Assembly (NCBI RefSeq): GCF_004027225.2
Contig: NC_044288.2
Location: forward strand, 20,594,744 to 20,658,743
Length of the DNA stretch: 64,000 nucleotides
Origin: Strigops habroptila
Taxonomy: Eukaryota; Chordata; Aves; Psittaciformes; Psittacidae
Direction of reading: 5' to 3'
The translations under genes and the position numbers were made by a program. This document shows positions 1 to 8,876 of this stretch, piece by piece (position 1 is the first letter of the stretch; every line of letters starts with the position of its first letter). The notes below the pieces were generated by a model that worked only from the letters and a program-made list of their open reading frames with translations, was not told the DNA's origin and did no database searches.

Positions 1-2927
1 GCCTTGCCAAAGTCTTGAGAGCTAAAACCTTGCAGCCATGGGCTGGCCAGAAAATGGGGTCAGAGGATGTAGGATTAACCAGGGCTGTAAGTCAAGAGTA
101 AAGGAAAGCATGTGAGCTCAGGGCAGCTTGGGGGTGGGGATGAGGAGGCCTTGGTGGTGTTCCTCCCAGGGAACAGATCCCACCAGCCTGGCAGGTCTGG
201 CTGGACCAGAACAGCCTCCAGCGGTGCGGAGGCAGCGTGTGTCAGCCGCTTGCTCACAGCGCTGCTCCCTGGGAAGGTGCAGCAGGGAGACACAGAACTT
301 CCTGTCTAGACCCCAGTAATCACCGTGAGGAGGAGTTTGCACGCAAGCTCCTGCTCTTTCTCCTGGGATTACCACAGCAGAAACCCGGCCCCAGCTCCTC
401 GGCCAGGAACACCTTGCTTCTGCCACGTGTCTCGGAAAATGCTGCGGCTGTCTTGCGGTTCCTCGCTCCTGCGTGATTCCGGCTGCTCGGTAGGAGCCAG
501 CAGCTGTGCTGGCTCTGCACCGCTGGCTCTCGGTGTGCAGGATTGCTCAGGAAGCCTGCATCCCCCCGCCTGCGGGTGCAGGGTTTCAAGGGATGCTCCT
601 TGAGCCGAGGGATGAGTCTCCCTGGAGGCTACTTTTGGGAGGGAGGAGTTAAAAGCGTTGGGACTAACCCAGATCTTTTTGCCCCAGAAATTACATGACC
701 AAGGAGAGTGATTGAGGGAAATACAGATTCCCTGAATCCTCACCTGCCTGCGGCTGCAGGTGATGATTAAGTAAAGAAACAGCATTAAACCACACCCCTT
801 TGCTATGAGCTGTGGAGCTCCAGCATCCGGGGAGGGCAGAGCACAATACTGTGCAGGAGTGGGCAGTGTGGATCCCCGTTCACAGCCATGAATGCTCCTG
901 CACTGCACCAGGCCATGTTAGTGCTGGGAATGTGGGGCTCAAATGGTCACCAGCATGGCCTCCAGATTCTGGAACTGTCTCTTGCTGCCTGGTGGGCACA
1001 AGGGGGAGTGGGGAAGACAGAAAGGCAGAACTGTTTCATAGCCTAGTTCATTTGCATTAAAAAATAGTGGTTTAGTAATAAATGAATGCCTGGAAGTCAC
1101 CTCTGCTGCTGCCACTCTCCAGTCAGTGCAGTGAGTGGGAGCTCAGACCCACTTGGCTTTTCTGGGACCTGTCTCCCTCACAGCCCTTTGATTCAGTTCC
1201 CTGGCTGTGAACCCCTTGCTCTCTGTCTGGGCAGTGGCAGCAGCCCTTGTGTGTCAGCGGGTCATGGGCAGCAGGAACCCACGCTGCCTCCTCACCCTGC
1301 AGCTCCTGAAAAGCAGCTCTTGTGCCTGGGGACCGTGTGAGAGGGACAAGGAGCCCTTTGCCGTACCCACGGCCCTCATTGTCACTAACAGCTTTCACTG
1401 TTTGAATAAAAGCCCTTCGGAATTCAGAAACGGGGCTGGAAGGGATGTCCTCATGGCACGGGCATTTCAGCTGAGTGCACAGATGTGTCACTGCGCTCTG
1501 CTGTGAGGCGGAGTGATGGCAGCAGGACTGTGCTAATGAACTTCCCTTCAGAGCTAAGGGGGCTCATAGAAGTCGGGGGGGAGGCTGTCAGGGAGCATCA
1601 AAGGAGCATGGAGAAAACATGGAGAGAGGAGGTGGCTGGTCTCTTATCCCACGTAACAAGTGATAGGACAAGAGGTAATGGCCTTAAGCTGCACCAGGGG
1701 AGGTTTAGATTGGATATTAGGAACAATTTCTTCGCCAAAGGGTGCTCAGGCATTGGAACAGGCTGCCCAGGACAGTGGTGGAGTCACTGTCCCTGGAAGT
1801 GTTCACAAACCGTGTAGATGAGGCCCTTAGTGACATGGTTTAGTGGTGGCCTTGGCAGTGCTGGGGAACTGTTGGACTTGATGGTCTTGAAGGTCTTTTC
1901 CAACCTGGTTGATTCTGTGATGCTGTGATCACCTTCACAGTTCTGCGTGTCGCCAGCACAGTGGCTGTGTCCTCTGGCTCACAAGCCCCCTTAGCCAGCC
2001 CCCCTATAGCAGGAGCATGCAGATCCATGGATGCATGCGTGTGCTTGGATAAAAGCTGCAGCCTGCACCTATGTGTGCTGCTCTGCTCTGGGTCTCACTG
2101 TGGAGCTCTCCCCATGTTCTCCACAAGCCCAGCTCTGGGAATCCCCTCCCCAAGGGTCCCCCCCGCCAGCTCACAACCAAATGCATTTGGAGGTCTGTGC
2201 CCAGAGCGAGGGCTGCCCGCACTCCCCCGGCAGCGCCTTCTCGCTGCCTGGCCTCACCAGAGACTGTTGTGTCTGTTGTTTGGAAACCCAGAGAAAATAC
2301 TCAAAAGAGCCAAGTGCTGATTTTTCCAGTCACCTAGGAGCACCCAGACGGGCAGGAAAAAACGCTGCGTGCTGAATTCCTATCTTGGGATGCACAGCTT
2401 CGGGCTGCTTCCCTGCCAAGCCTCTCCTAATTAAAGATGATTAAGGAAACACATGTATTTGGTGATGATGCCAGGGAATTTCTGATAGAAAGGAGGGTCT
2501 GGGTTTAGAAAACTGGCCCAGCTGGGGAAAAAAAGGAGCCTTTTTTACCCAAGTGCAAAAGGATTTTGCTGTTGAATCTGTAAGGAGGCCTCAGCATGTT
2601 AATTCCTCTCTAGGCTCCAAGCCTACAGGATCTGATTTGATTTCCTTCCTTGCTATGGTTAACGTATCCCACTTTTTGCAGCTCTGCTGTTGGAACAGCC
2701 CCAGCAGCTCCGAGGAGGTTTCAGAGGGAACAAAATTCAAAGCCTGTGTAAATGTTGCAGAGGCTAAACATTAACGTTTCCAGGCTGCCTCTGGGAATGA
2801 ATAACCGCTGTCCTTGCTCTGGGAAACGTGTAGGGACACGCGTGCCCTCCGCAGGCTGCCTGCAGCAGGTACGTGCTGTCAGTACCAGGGTGGGCCTTAA
2901 CTCTCCTCTGGGTTTTCTACCTTGCAG
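1..2927 (+). other. PFDN1: PFDN1 last intron (3' part)
   Basis: This stretch precedes the last PFDN1 coding exon and ends in a pyrimidine-rich tract plus an acceptor AG at 2926-2927, so it is read as the 3' part of the final intron. It contains one CR1 fragment (about 1637-1929). I see no other exon; the open frames here are short and low in coding character. The intron begins outside the window, so its total length is unknown. Confidence 0.8.
1637..1929 (+). mobile_element. CR1 LINE 3' fragment, sense on +
   Basis: The text reads as the 3' end of an avian CR1 element: the segment for 'tgataggacaagagg', then 'gaggtttagattggatatta', then 'ggcttgatggtcttgaaggtc'-type sequence, closing with octamer-like repeats (gattctgtgatgctgtgat). 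It is diverged and 5' truncated, as nearly all CR1 copies are. The open frame inside it is a remnant of the element and not a host gene. Confidence 0.88.
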
Positions 2928-3011
2928 CAGAAGAAGTCGTACCTGGAGCGGAGCGTGAAGGAAGCAGAAGATAACATCCGGGAGATGCTGATGGCACGAA
3001 GGGCACAGTAA
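2928..3011 (+). CDS. PFDN1: Prefoldin subunit 1, last coding exon
   Basis: The exon encodes the last 27 residues of prefoldin subunit 1, starting QKKSYLERSV and ending MLMARRAQ, followed by TAA at 3009-3011. As far as I recall it matches the human C-terminus residue for residue. PFDN1 is a beta-type subunit of the hetero-hexameric prefoldin complex, which holds unfolded actin and tubulin in the cytosol and hands them to the CCT/TRiC chaperonin. This exon is the end of the C-terminal coiled-coil helix, seen as a charged heptad-like pattern. The acceptor lies after a pyrimidine-rich tract (AG at 2926-2927). It is a CAGCAG tandem, so an exon starting at 2931 and lacking one Gln is possible. The upstream exons are outside the window. 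The gene runs tail to tail with CYSTM1, as in human. Confidence 0.95.
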   Translation, partial: QKKSYLERSVKEAEDNIREMLMARRAQ

Positions 3012-3135
3012 CCCTGCGGCTCCCCCCAACCTCCTGCGACCCCCTCGGGGTGGTTTTGGGCAGCTCTGCCCGAGTGCTGCTGCCCACTGTGAGAGCTCCT
3101 GTGGCAGCTCCAATAAAACTGCTGCAAAGCCTGGC
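3012..3135 (+). other. PFDN1: PFDN1 3' UTR
   Basis: This is a short GC-rich 3' UTR of about 120 bases, running from the stop codon to just past a canonical AATAAA at 3112-3117. The cleavage position (about 3130-3135) is inferred from the usual 10-25 base spacing. A CR1 fragment begins shortly afterwards, which fits the transcript ending here. Confidence 0.8.
3112..3117 (+). promoter_or_regulatory. PFDN1: PFDN1 poly(A) signal AATAAA
   Basis: A canonical hexamer 100 bases after the PFDN1 stop codon, in a GC-rich setting where a chance hit is unlikely. Confidence 0.85.
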
Positions 3136-3159
3136 CTCCATTCCCACTTTCATTGACAG

Positions 3160-3320
3160 ACTGAGAGAAGAGAAGAGAAGGCTCATTAAGGGGGGACCTT
3201 AGAGCAGCTCCAGTGCCTAAAGGGGCTACAGGAAACCTGGAGAGGGGCTTTGGACAAGGGCCTGTAGGGACAGGACAAGGGGAATGGCTTTAACCTGCCA
3301 GAGGGGAGATTCTATGATTG
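3160..3320 (+). mobile_element. CR1 fragment, internally deleted
   Basis: Sense CR1 sequence (gagaagagaaggctc, then ctacaggaaacctggagagg, then acaaggggaatggctttaac) jumps directly from 'taacctgccagaggggaga' to the terminal 'ttctatgatt' repeat. The usual 250 bases or so between these landmarks are missing. It is therefore a rearranged or internally deleted copy. Confidence 0.8.
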
Positions 3321-3456
3321 CCTGCTGCCTTGGCATCTTGCAGCAGCTGCTCTGCCTGTGGGGTTTGATGGAGAGAGGAGCCGGTGCTGGGGTTTGGGTT
3401 AGGGCTGTTTGGGGCATCCTGCTTCACTATGAGGCACCCAGAGCCCCTGCCCACAG

Positions 3457-3603
3457 TGAAGACTCCTGGTGCTGCTCATGCTGGGCGCGGGACAGGCTGG
3501 CTGATGTGTGCTGGAGCAGGGTGGCTGGTGGGGCCGGGCAGGGCAGGAGCAGGCAGCACAGGCACCTCCAGGTCCACTGCATTGGTCATTCATTGTGCCT
3601 CAG
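3457..3603. repeat. Direct duplication, copy 1
   Basis: This block starts 'tgaagactcctggtgctgct' and ends 'cattgtgcctc'. It recurs in the same orientation and order at 4758-4922, including the shared core 'cacctccaggtcca'. The copies are diverged by substitutions and by length change in a GGGCA-rich part. It is not CR1. No gene is recognised in it, although both copies are open in corresponding minus-strand frames. Confidence 0.8.
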
Positions 3604-3620
3604 CGGTGACAAGCCCCGAT

Positions 3621-4757
3621 TCCCTCCCTGACAGCGCCCGGCGCGGCAGCGATCGCATGGAGGGCCAGTGCCACCCTGTGCTGTGTGCTTGCAGTACACC
3701 AGCCCGGCCTCTTCTCCAGCTCCTGGCTGAGCTGAAATGGAGCCTTCAGGGACATCTCCTCTCCTGCCAGCAGCTTTCCGGGATCTTGGAGTGGGACCGG
3801 TCCTGTTGCCAACCCCCATGGGTTCTGTCACGCTCTGTGCTGGCCCTTTGTGACCCGCTCCCCTCAGCTCCCCTGTCACCCCCTCACTGCCTGCTCCGGC
3901 CTTCAGTGCTGCTCACACACCCGCCCCCATGGACACAGGGGCCCATGTGCTGATCCCCCCCTGTGCACTCACCCCCTGCACACACACAGGGGGAGCCCTC
4001 ACCCGGGACAGAGTCTGAGAGGAATTTAGTACGGTTGGACAGTGCTGGACACATGTATTGGCCAGCTGGTCATCTACACCCAGTCGGTCCTTTCAGCCCT
4101 ATACCTTGCTGCTTTTCCACCCCAGTTCACTTGCACCTCTGCAGCCCTTCCCGATGGAGGGTGGGAGATGTACCCAGGGACAGGCCCTGTGGCACAGAGC
4201 GCAGGGTGTTGCAGGGCGTGTGACTGCAGCCTGTGGTGGTGTGGTGGCTGCGGGCGTGAGGTGGCTGCACAGGGCTGCGGTAGCTCATGGCTGGCAAAGC
4301 CATAGCTGGGGTCAGCCGAGGCGGGTGGGCTCACTGAGCACTGTGCAGAGATGAGGGGCTGCAGTGAGGGGGAAGCCGGGCAGGCAGGGGCATGGGCACA
4401 GCTGAACACCCCACCTTTACCCTTCCCTGCAAGGCGGGTGCACCAGGGACCACCCTTCTGAGCCCTGAGCTGCCGGGGCGGTGGCAGCGACCATTCAGGA
4501 GCCCGACAGCAGAGCTGAGCTCAGCACACACCCAGGGGCTTGAAAGCTGCTGCAAGGGGTCCTCTCCCACCCACCCAGAGCCCCACAGCGGCATTGCCAA
4601 GACCCCACTGGAGGTGTACAGTGTGCCCAGGCTGTGCCAGAGGCAGCGGCACCACGCCAGGGGTGGGACGCCCAGACAAAAACACACAGAGGAAACCAGC
4701 AAGGTGCTCGTGAGGCCTGAGAGCTCTCGATGTGGCAGCCATAACCCTCGCCTGCCA
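3621..4757. other. Intergenic spacer, PFDN1-CYSTM1
   Basis: GC-rich sequence between the two convergent genes and between the two copies of the local duplication. The open frames on both strands are short and mutually overlapping, with proline-, cysteine- and alanine-rich translations typical of GC-rich noncoding DNA. I see no recognisable gene. Confidence 0.6.
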
Positions 4758-4922
4758 TGAAGACTCCCTGGTGCTGCTGGTGCTGCACCCAGGGCAGGCT
4801 GGCTGCCATGTGCTGCAGCAGGGCAGCTGGTGCAGGAGGGCAGGGCAGGACAGGGCAGGGCAGGGGCGGCCATCACAGCCACCTCCAGGTCCAATGCATG
4901 TGGTCATTTGTTGTGCCTCTCG
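4758..4922. repeat. Direct duplication, copy 2
   Basis: The second copy of the block at 3457-3603, about 1.3 kb further on. It is longer because of an expanded run of GGGCA/GGACA-like units near 4838-4866. The shared ends and internal landmarks are collinear with copy 1. Confidence 0.8.
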
Positions 4923-5800
4923 CAGCTGAGCCCTGTCCCTACACTGATGCTGGTCCCAGGCCCATGCAGGAGCAGGGGAGCTGCCTCCGCTGCTGCACAG
5001 GAAGAGCGTTAGGGCTCAGACAAGTACAACTCAACGGAGCCCAGCTTGGGCCACCCTTCCCTCTGCTGCCAGGTCTCGGGGAGGCTGGATACACCATACA
5101 CGAACTGAGGAATGCAGAGTGCAGCACCTGGAGAAGCCCTACTCCAGAGAGTACAAGGTGATGGGTGATCAGAGCAGCACAAAGCAGAGTCAGTGTGTGT
5201 CTACCAGGACCAGTTTTGCTTCCAAGGCAGGAGGACAGCAGCAGACCAGGGCAGTGGGCAGCTGTGTCGTGACAAGCAGCAGGTTTCCTCTCTCTGCCAC
5301 AGATAAAACCTTTTTATCCCTCTTCTGGCCAGACATGCCACAAAACAGCTTCAGCTATAAATCCTCAGCACTAAATTAATCCATGGCCTTGTTTCTTCTT
5401 CCCCATTAATTCACCCCCCACAAGCCTAGAGTCTGCAGCAGGGTGATGGTGGATCACTGCTCAAAACCAGGTCAGCCCTGAGTGAGCAGAAGGATGAAAA
5501 CCCGGCTGAGCAGCACTCTGCAGGACAAGGGATTGGGGTGCCAGGCACAGGCATCCCACCATAGCCAGTCCCACTGCTCTCCTGCACCTTATGCACTGGG
5601 ATGCTGCAGAGAATGCCCCAGATGCTGGTAACAGCGGGGCCAGAGGTGCCCAGCCCAGGCCCCTGCGAGGGGCTGAAGCACCAACTGCTGCTGGAAGCCA
5701 CGTCCATCACTGGTGCTGCAGAGCCAGCACCGGGATGAGAACAGGGAGCAGCGGGGGAAGCACACCCTCTGCGGGACACATTGAGTGAAACAGCCGGGAC
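4923..5800. other. Intergenic spacer before CYSTM1 3' end
   Basis: I see no gene or repeat that I can name. The sequence lies between the local duplication and the inferred CYSTM1 cleavage site. Confidence 0.55.
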
Positions 5801-5809
5801 CTGGTGGAG

Positions 5810-6154
5810 AAAATCAACTGTTGGCTTTAATTATTGCATACATCTTCATTTCTAGGACTAGGAAAATTTCAACTGATAAATATACATTTCATAGGAATGC
5901 CTTTGGCTGAAATACACCATTAGCACATTCTTCAAAGTTACAACAAAAGTCTTAGAAATGTTAAAAAGGGATTTTCTTCTTTTTCCTTTACTAAAGGAGT
6001 GCACCCCCCACCCCAACAAGGCGCTAGGACTGACAGACGGGAACTCTTGGCTGTGCAAAGCAGAGTGTTGATTACAGTAACAGAAAGGAGTTAGGGCAGG
6101 AGTGGGGAGCCTGCATAGCACTCGGCGAGAGGTTCTGGAGGCGGCTGCGCGTGG
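5810..6154 (-). other. CYSTM1: CYSTM1 3' UTR
   Basis: This is the sequence after the CYSTM1 stop codon. It grows AT-rich towards the candidate ATTAAA signal. The end is inferred from that signal only. Confidence 0.65.
5826..5831 (-). promoter_or_regulatory. CYSTM1: CYSTM1 poly(A) signal ATTAAA
   Basis: On the minus strand this reads ATTAAA, the commonest variant hexamer, in an AT-rich tail about 325 bases after the CYSTM1 stop codon. Cleavage is expected near 5805-5815. No AATAAA is closer to the stop. Confidence 0.6.
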
Positions 6155-6261
6155 TCAGGTCAGCATGTCCCAGAGGCAGCAGCAGCACAGCGCGGTCCAG
6201 CACGCCGTCAGGCAGGCACTCTCGCCGGAGTCATCCCTCCGCCGGTCCTCCACCACGTACA
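6155..6261 (-). CDS. CYSTM1: CYSTM1 last exon (cysteine-rich TM module)
   Basis: This exon finishes the protein begun in exon 2 (start codon 15680-15678). It encodes VYVVEDRRRDD, then SGESACLTACWTALCCCCLW, then DMLT and a stop (TGA, 6157-6155). The acceptor follows a CCGCAG at 6262-6263, and the split Val codon (G|TG) joins in phase with exon 2. The C-terminal stretch with seven cysteines and interspersed hydrophobics is the CYSTM module, a single cysteine-rich membrane segment at the extreme C-terminus. Joined, the exons give 108 residues, against about 97 in human. The family are small tail-anchored membrane proteins linked to stress tolerance in plants and yeast; the vertebrate function is poorly known. 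The VYVVED motif and the CCCC run make the identification secure. Confidence 0.95.
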
Positions 6262-6325
6262 CTGCGGGGACACAGAGCTCCGTCAGGCCCAGAGCAGCAC
6301 AGGAACACCCGCAGCACCCAGCCAC

Positions 6326-6424
6326 GTCATGGAATGGGCTGGAACCCAGTTCCAACTCCCTGCCACAGGCAGGGACACCTTCCACTAGACCAGGTTGCTC
6401 CAAGCCCCATCCAACCTGGCCTTG
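6326..6424 (-). mobile_element. CR1 3' fragment, antisense arm
   Basis: Antisense CR1 (ggaatgggctgg, then ccacaggcagggacacct, then caagccccatccaacct), truncated after 'ggccttg'. It abuts a second CR1 fragment in the opposite orientation. Confidence 0.85.
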
Positions 6425-6474
6425 AGCAACCTGCTCTAGTGGAAGGTGTCCCTGCCCGTGGCAAGGGCTTGGAA
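6350..6474. repeat. CR1-derived inverted repeat (50-bp arms)
   Basis: Positions 6350-6399 and 6425-6474 are near-perfect reverse complements: 'cagggacaccttccacta' on one side, 'tagtggaaggtgtccctg' on the other. A 25-base spacer separates them. Each arm belongs to an oppositely oriented CR1 fragment. In the CYSTM1 pre-mRNA this would fold into a long hairpin. Confidence 0.88.
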
Positions 6475-6530
6475 TTAGATGAGCTTTAAGGTCCCTTCAA
6501 CCCAAATCATTCCGGGATTCTATGATTTAT
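6425..6530 (+). mobile_element. CR1 3' fragment, sense arm
   Basis: Sense CR1 3' end (ggtgtccctgcccgtgg, then aatcattccgggattctatg), ending in the octamer. It is head-joined to the antisense fragment on its left. Confidence 0.85.
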
Positions 6531-8540
6531 GCTTATTAGATGTTTTAACCCATTAGAAGTTTTAAACTACAGCCATGTGTTGAGGAGATAATGACAAAGC
6601 ATGTTCAGAGCATGTATAAAGTGCTGTTACGAAACGCTTACTGGAGTACTGAACAAAATGGCTCTCCTGAACGCGAGGCTGTGCGGTGGGAGATGGGCAC
6701 TGCCACCACGTGTCCACTCAGCGGCTCGTGTCGGATGCTGCCTCCAGCACCGGCGGGTCGCAGCGGGCACTGCTCCTCCCTGCCAGCACCTTCAGCACTG
6801 CCACTGCCAGCCTGTGCTGGAAAGGTCTGCACTGAACCGGCTGACGCACAGGCACAGCAGCCCAGTCAGGACAGGGCTGGGACAGAAGGGACAGCTGTCA
6901 CCAGACAAACTGCCAGAGAAACTTTAACCACAGCCATACAGCATTAATGCTAAAAACCTTTTCTCATCAACGAATTGGGTGTGGGGCTTATTCTTACAAG
7001 ACCAGATCAGATCAAGATGGTCAACCATTCACTTACAGCTACCAAAGCGCACAGGGTAAAAACCAGTTCAAATGAAGGCTTAGATAAACAGTACCCAACC
7101 AAGCTTCTAAGTAAGCTGGAGACATCCTACACCAATCCTTTCCTTTTGGACACTGCAGCAGAACATCAGCTTCAAAGCACTAAAACACAGCGACAAAAGT
7201 ACCCAAGGAAATCAAGAGTATCTGGTAGCATCTTCAGCCACTCTTCCAGCCTATGCATTAGGGCTCCTTAAAATGCAGAGGGTCCCCTGTGAGCAGCACA
7301 GTAAGAGACAGCATAACAAAACCCTAAACCTTACTCAAACCTCTCCAAATCATGTTGTTAGGAAGCCTTGCTCAACACATCACTGATGCAATCTACCCAA
7401 GGTCTTCCCAACTTGCTTCAACCAGCAGTTTTCCATTAACAGAGATCCGGTTTTCTACTGGAATAGCTTTACCAACAAAACCCCAACCCAAAATACACCA
7501 ATTAAGGCAACCACTGGTTTTCTATGGTCCTTAGCAGAAGCCTGAATGTCCCCAAGCTAAAGCCACCCAGTTTGCTGTGGTGAGCCTTACTGGGGACTTC
7601 ATTAGCTGCTTTGTGCCTCTCTTTTGCCCAGGGTCAGGCGCTTCAAAGATCTATGGCATGCCAGGGTCCGTACAGAAGCCCATTAGCACTTTGGGACTGG
7701 TGGTCTGATACAGAAGAGAAACAAGGGTGGTTTCTCCCAGAGGCACTGGGCAGCACACAAGTTTAGGCTTGAGTTTTGATGCTTCCATTGTTTTTCCTAA
7801 AACAGGATGGGAGAGGGAATAAGCTGAGCAGACCCTCCCAGCTTCTAATCACCCTTAAAGAGCATAGCCCACAATGAATCATGCTTACCCCAAAAATGAT
7901 TGCACTCCCTGTAATCACACAGTACTGGCCTGCGCAACCCAGTGCAAATAACTCCTACTTTGTTTTTAAAACAAATACTACAATACCTTGTTACTTCATG
8001 CACAGTCTGCTTTATCTTAAGCATACACATTTTGTTTCTTTTCATACCTAATTGATGCGTTAATCATTAGCTTCATGAGGGAAAGGCACAGGCAGCACTT
8101 TTCACCTGGGTTGGTATTGTGACCTTAGACTGTAGTGCTCCTTATCGCAGTGCTTTAATGGGTCTACAAAGCTTTGACGACAGAACCAGCCCATCCTGTC
8201 CCAGAGACAAATCTCCCTTTAAGGTACCCATTTACCCACATGGGGCACCCCTGGAAAGCTGACAGCGATGGCACCCAAGAGCCCTCAAGCTCTGCAAGCC
8301 CTCGCAGAAGTCCTGCTCCATGCCACTGGGGGCCATGGCCCTTGCGTAGGCATTTCAGGTATGACACCCAGGCAGAGAGCAAGCAACAGCTCACCTCAGG
8401 CAAGCCAACGGGCATGCTCAGCTGCTCGGGGAGGAGCAAGATGCGTGCACCCCTGGGTCAGCCCAGCCTGGCACCAGCCAGCTACAGGGACTTGCCTCTT
8501 CCCAAGGTGAAAAAGCATGAGAAAAGCAGTAAGTCTTAAA

Positions 8541-8876
8541 GTCATAGAATGGTTTGGGTTGGAAGAGACCTTAAAGCTCATCTAGTTCCAACCCCCTGCC
8601 ACAGGGAGGGACACCTTCCACTAGAACAGGTTACTCCAAGCCCCATCCAACCTGGCCTTGAACACTGCCAGGGATGGGGCAGCCACAGCTTCTCTGGGAA
8701 AAGTCTGTGCCAGCGCCTCAGCACCCTCACAGGGAAGAGCTTCTGCCTAAGAGCTCATCTCAGTCTCCCTTCTGTCAGGTTAAAGCCATTCCCTCTTGTC
8801 CTGTCCCTACAGGCCCTTGTCCAAAGCCCCTCTCTAGGTTTCTTGTCAGCCTCCTTTAGGTACTGCAACACTGTTC
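8541..8876 (-). mobile_element. CR1 3' fragment
   Basis: It begins with the reversed octamer (tcatagaatggtttgg) and continues through the standard landmarks 'gccacagcttctctggg', 'gcctcagcaccctcacag' and 'aaagccattccctcttgtcc' to 'cctttaggtactg'. It is 5' truncated and in the same orientation as CYSTM1 transcription. Confidence 0.92.
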
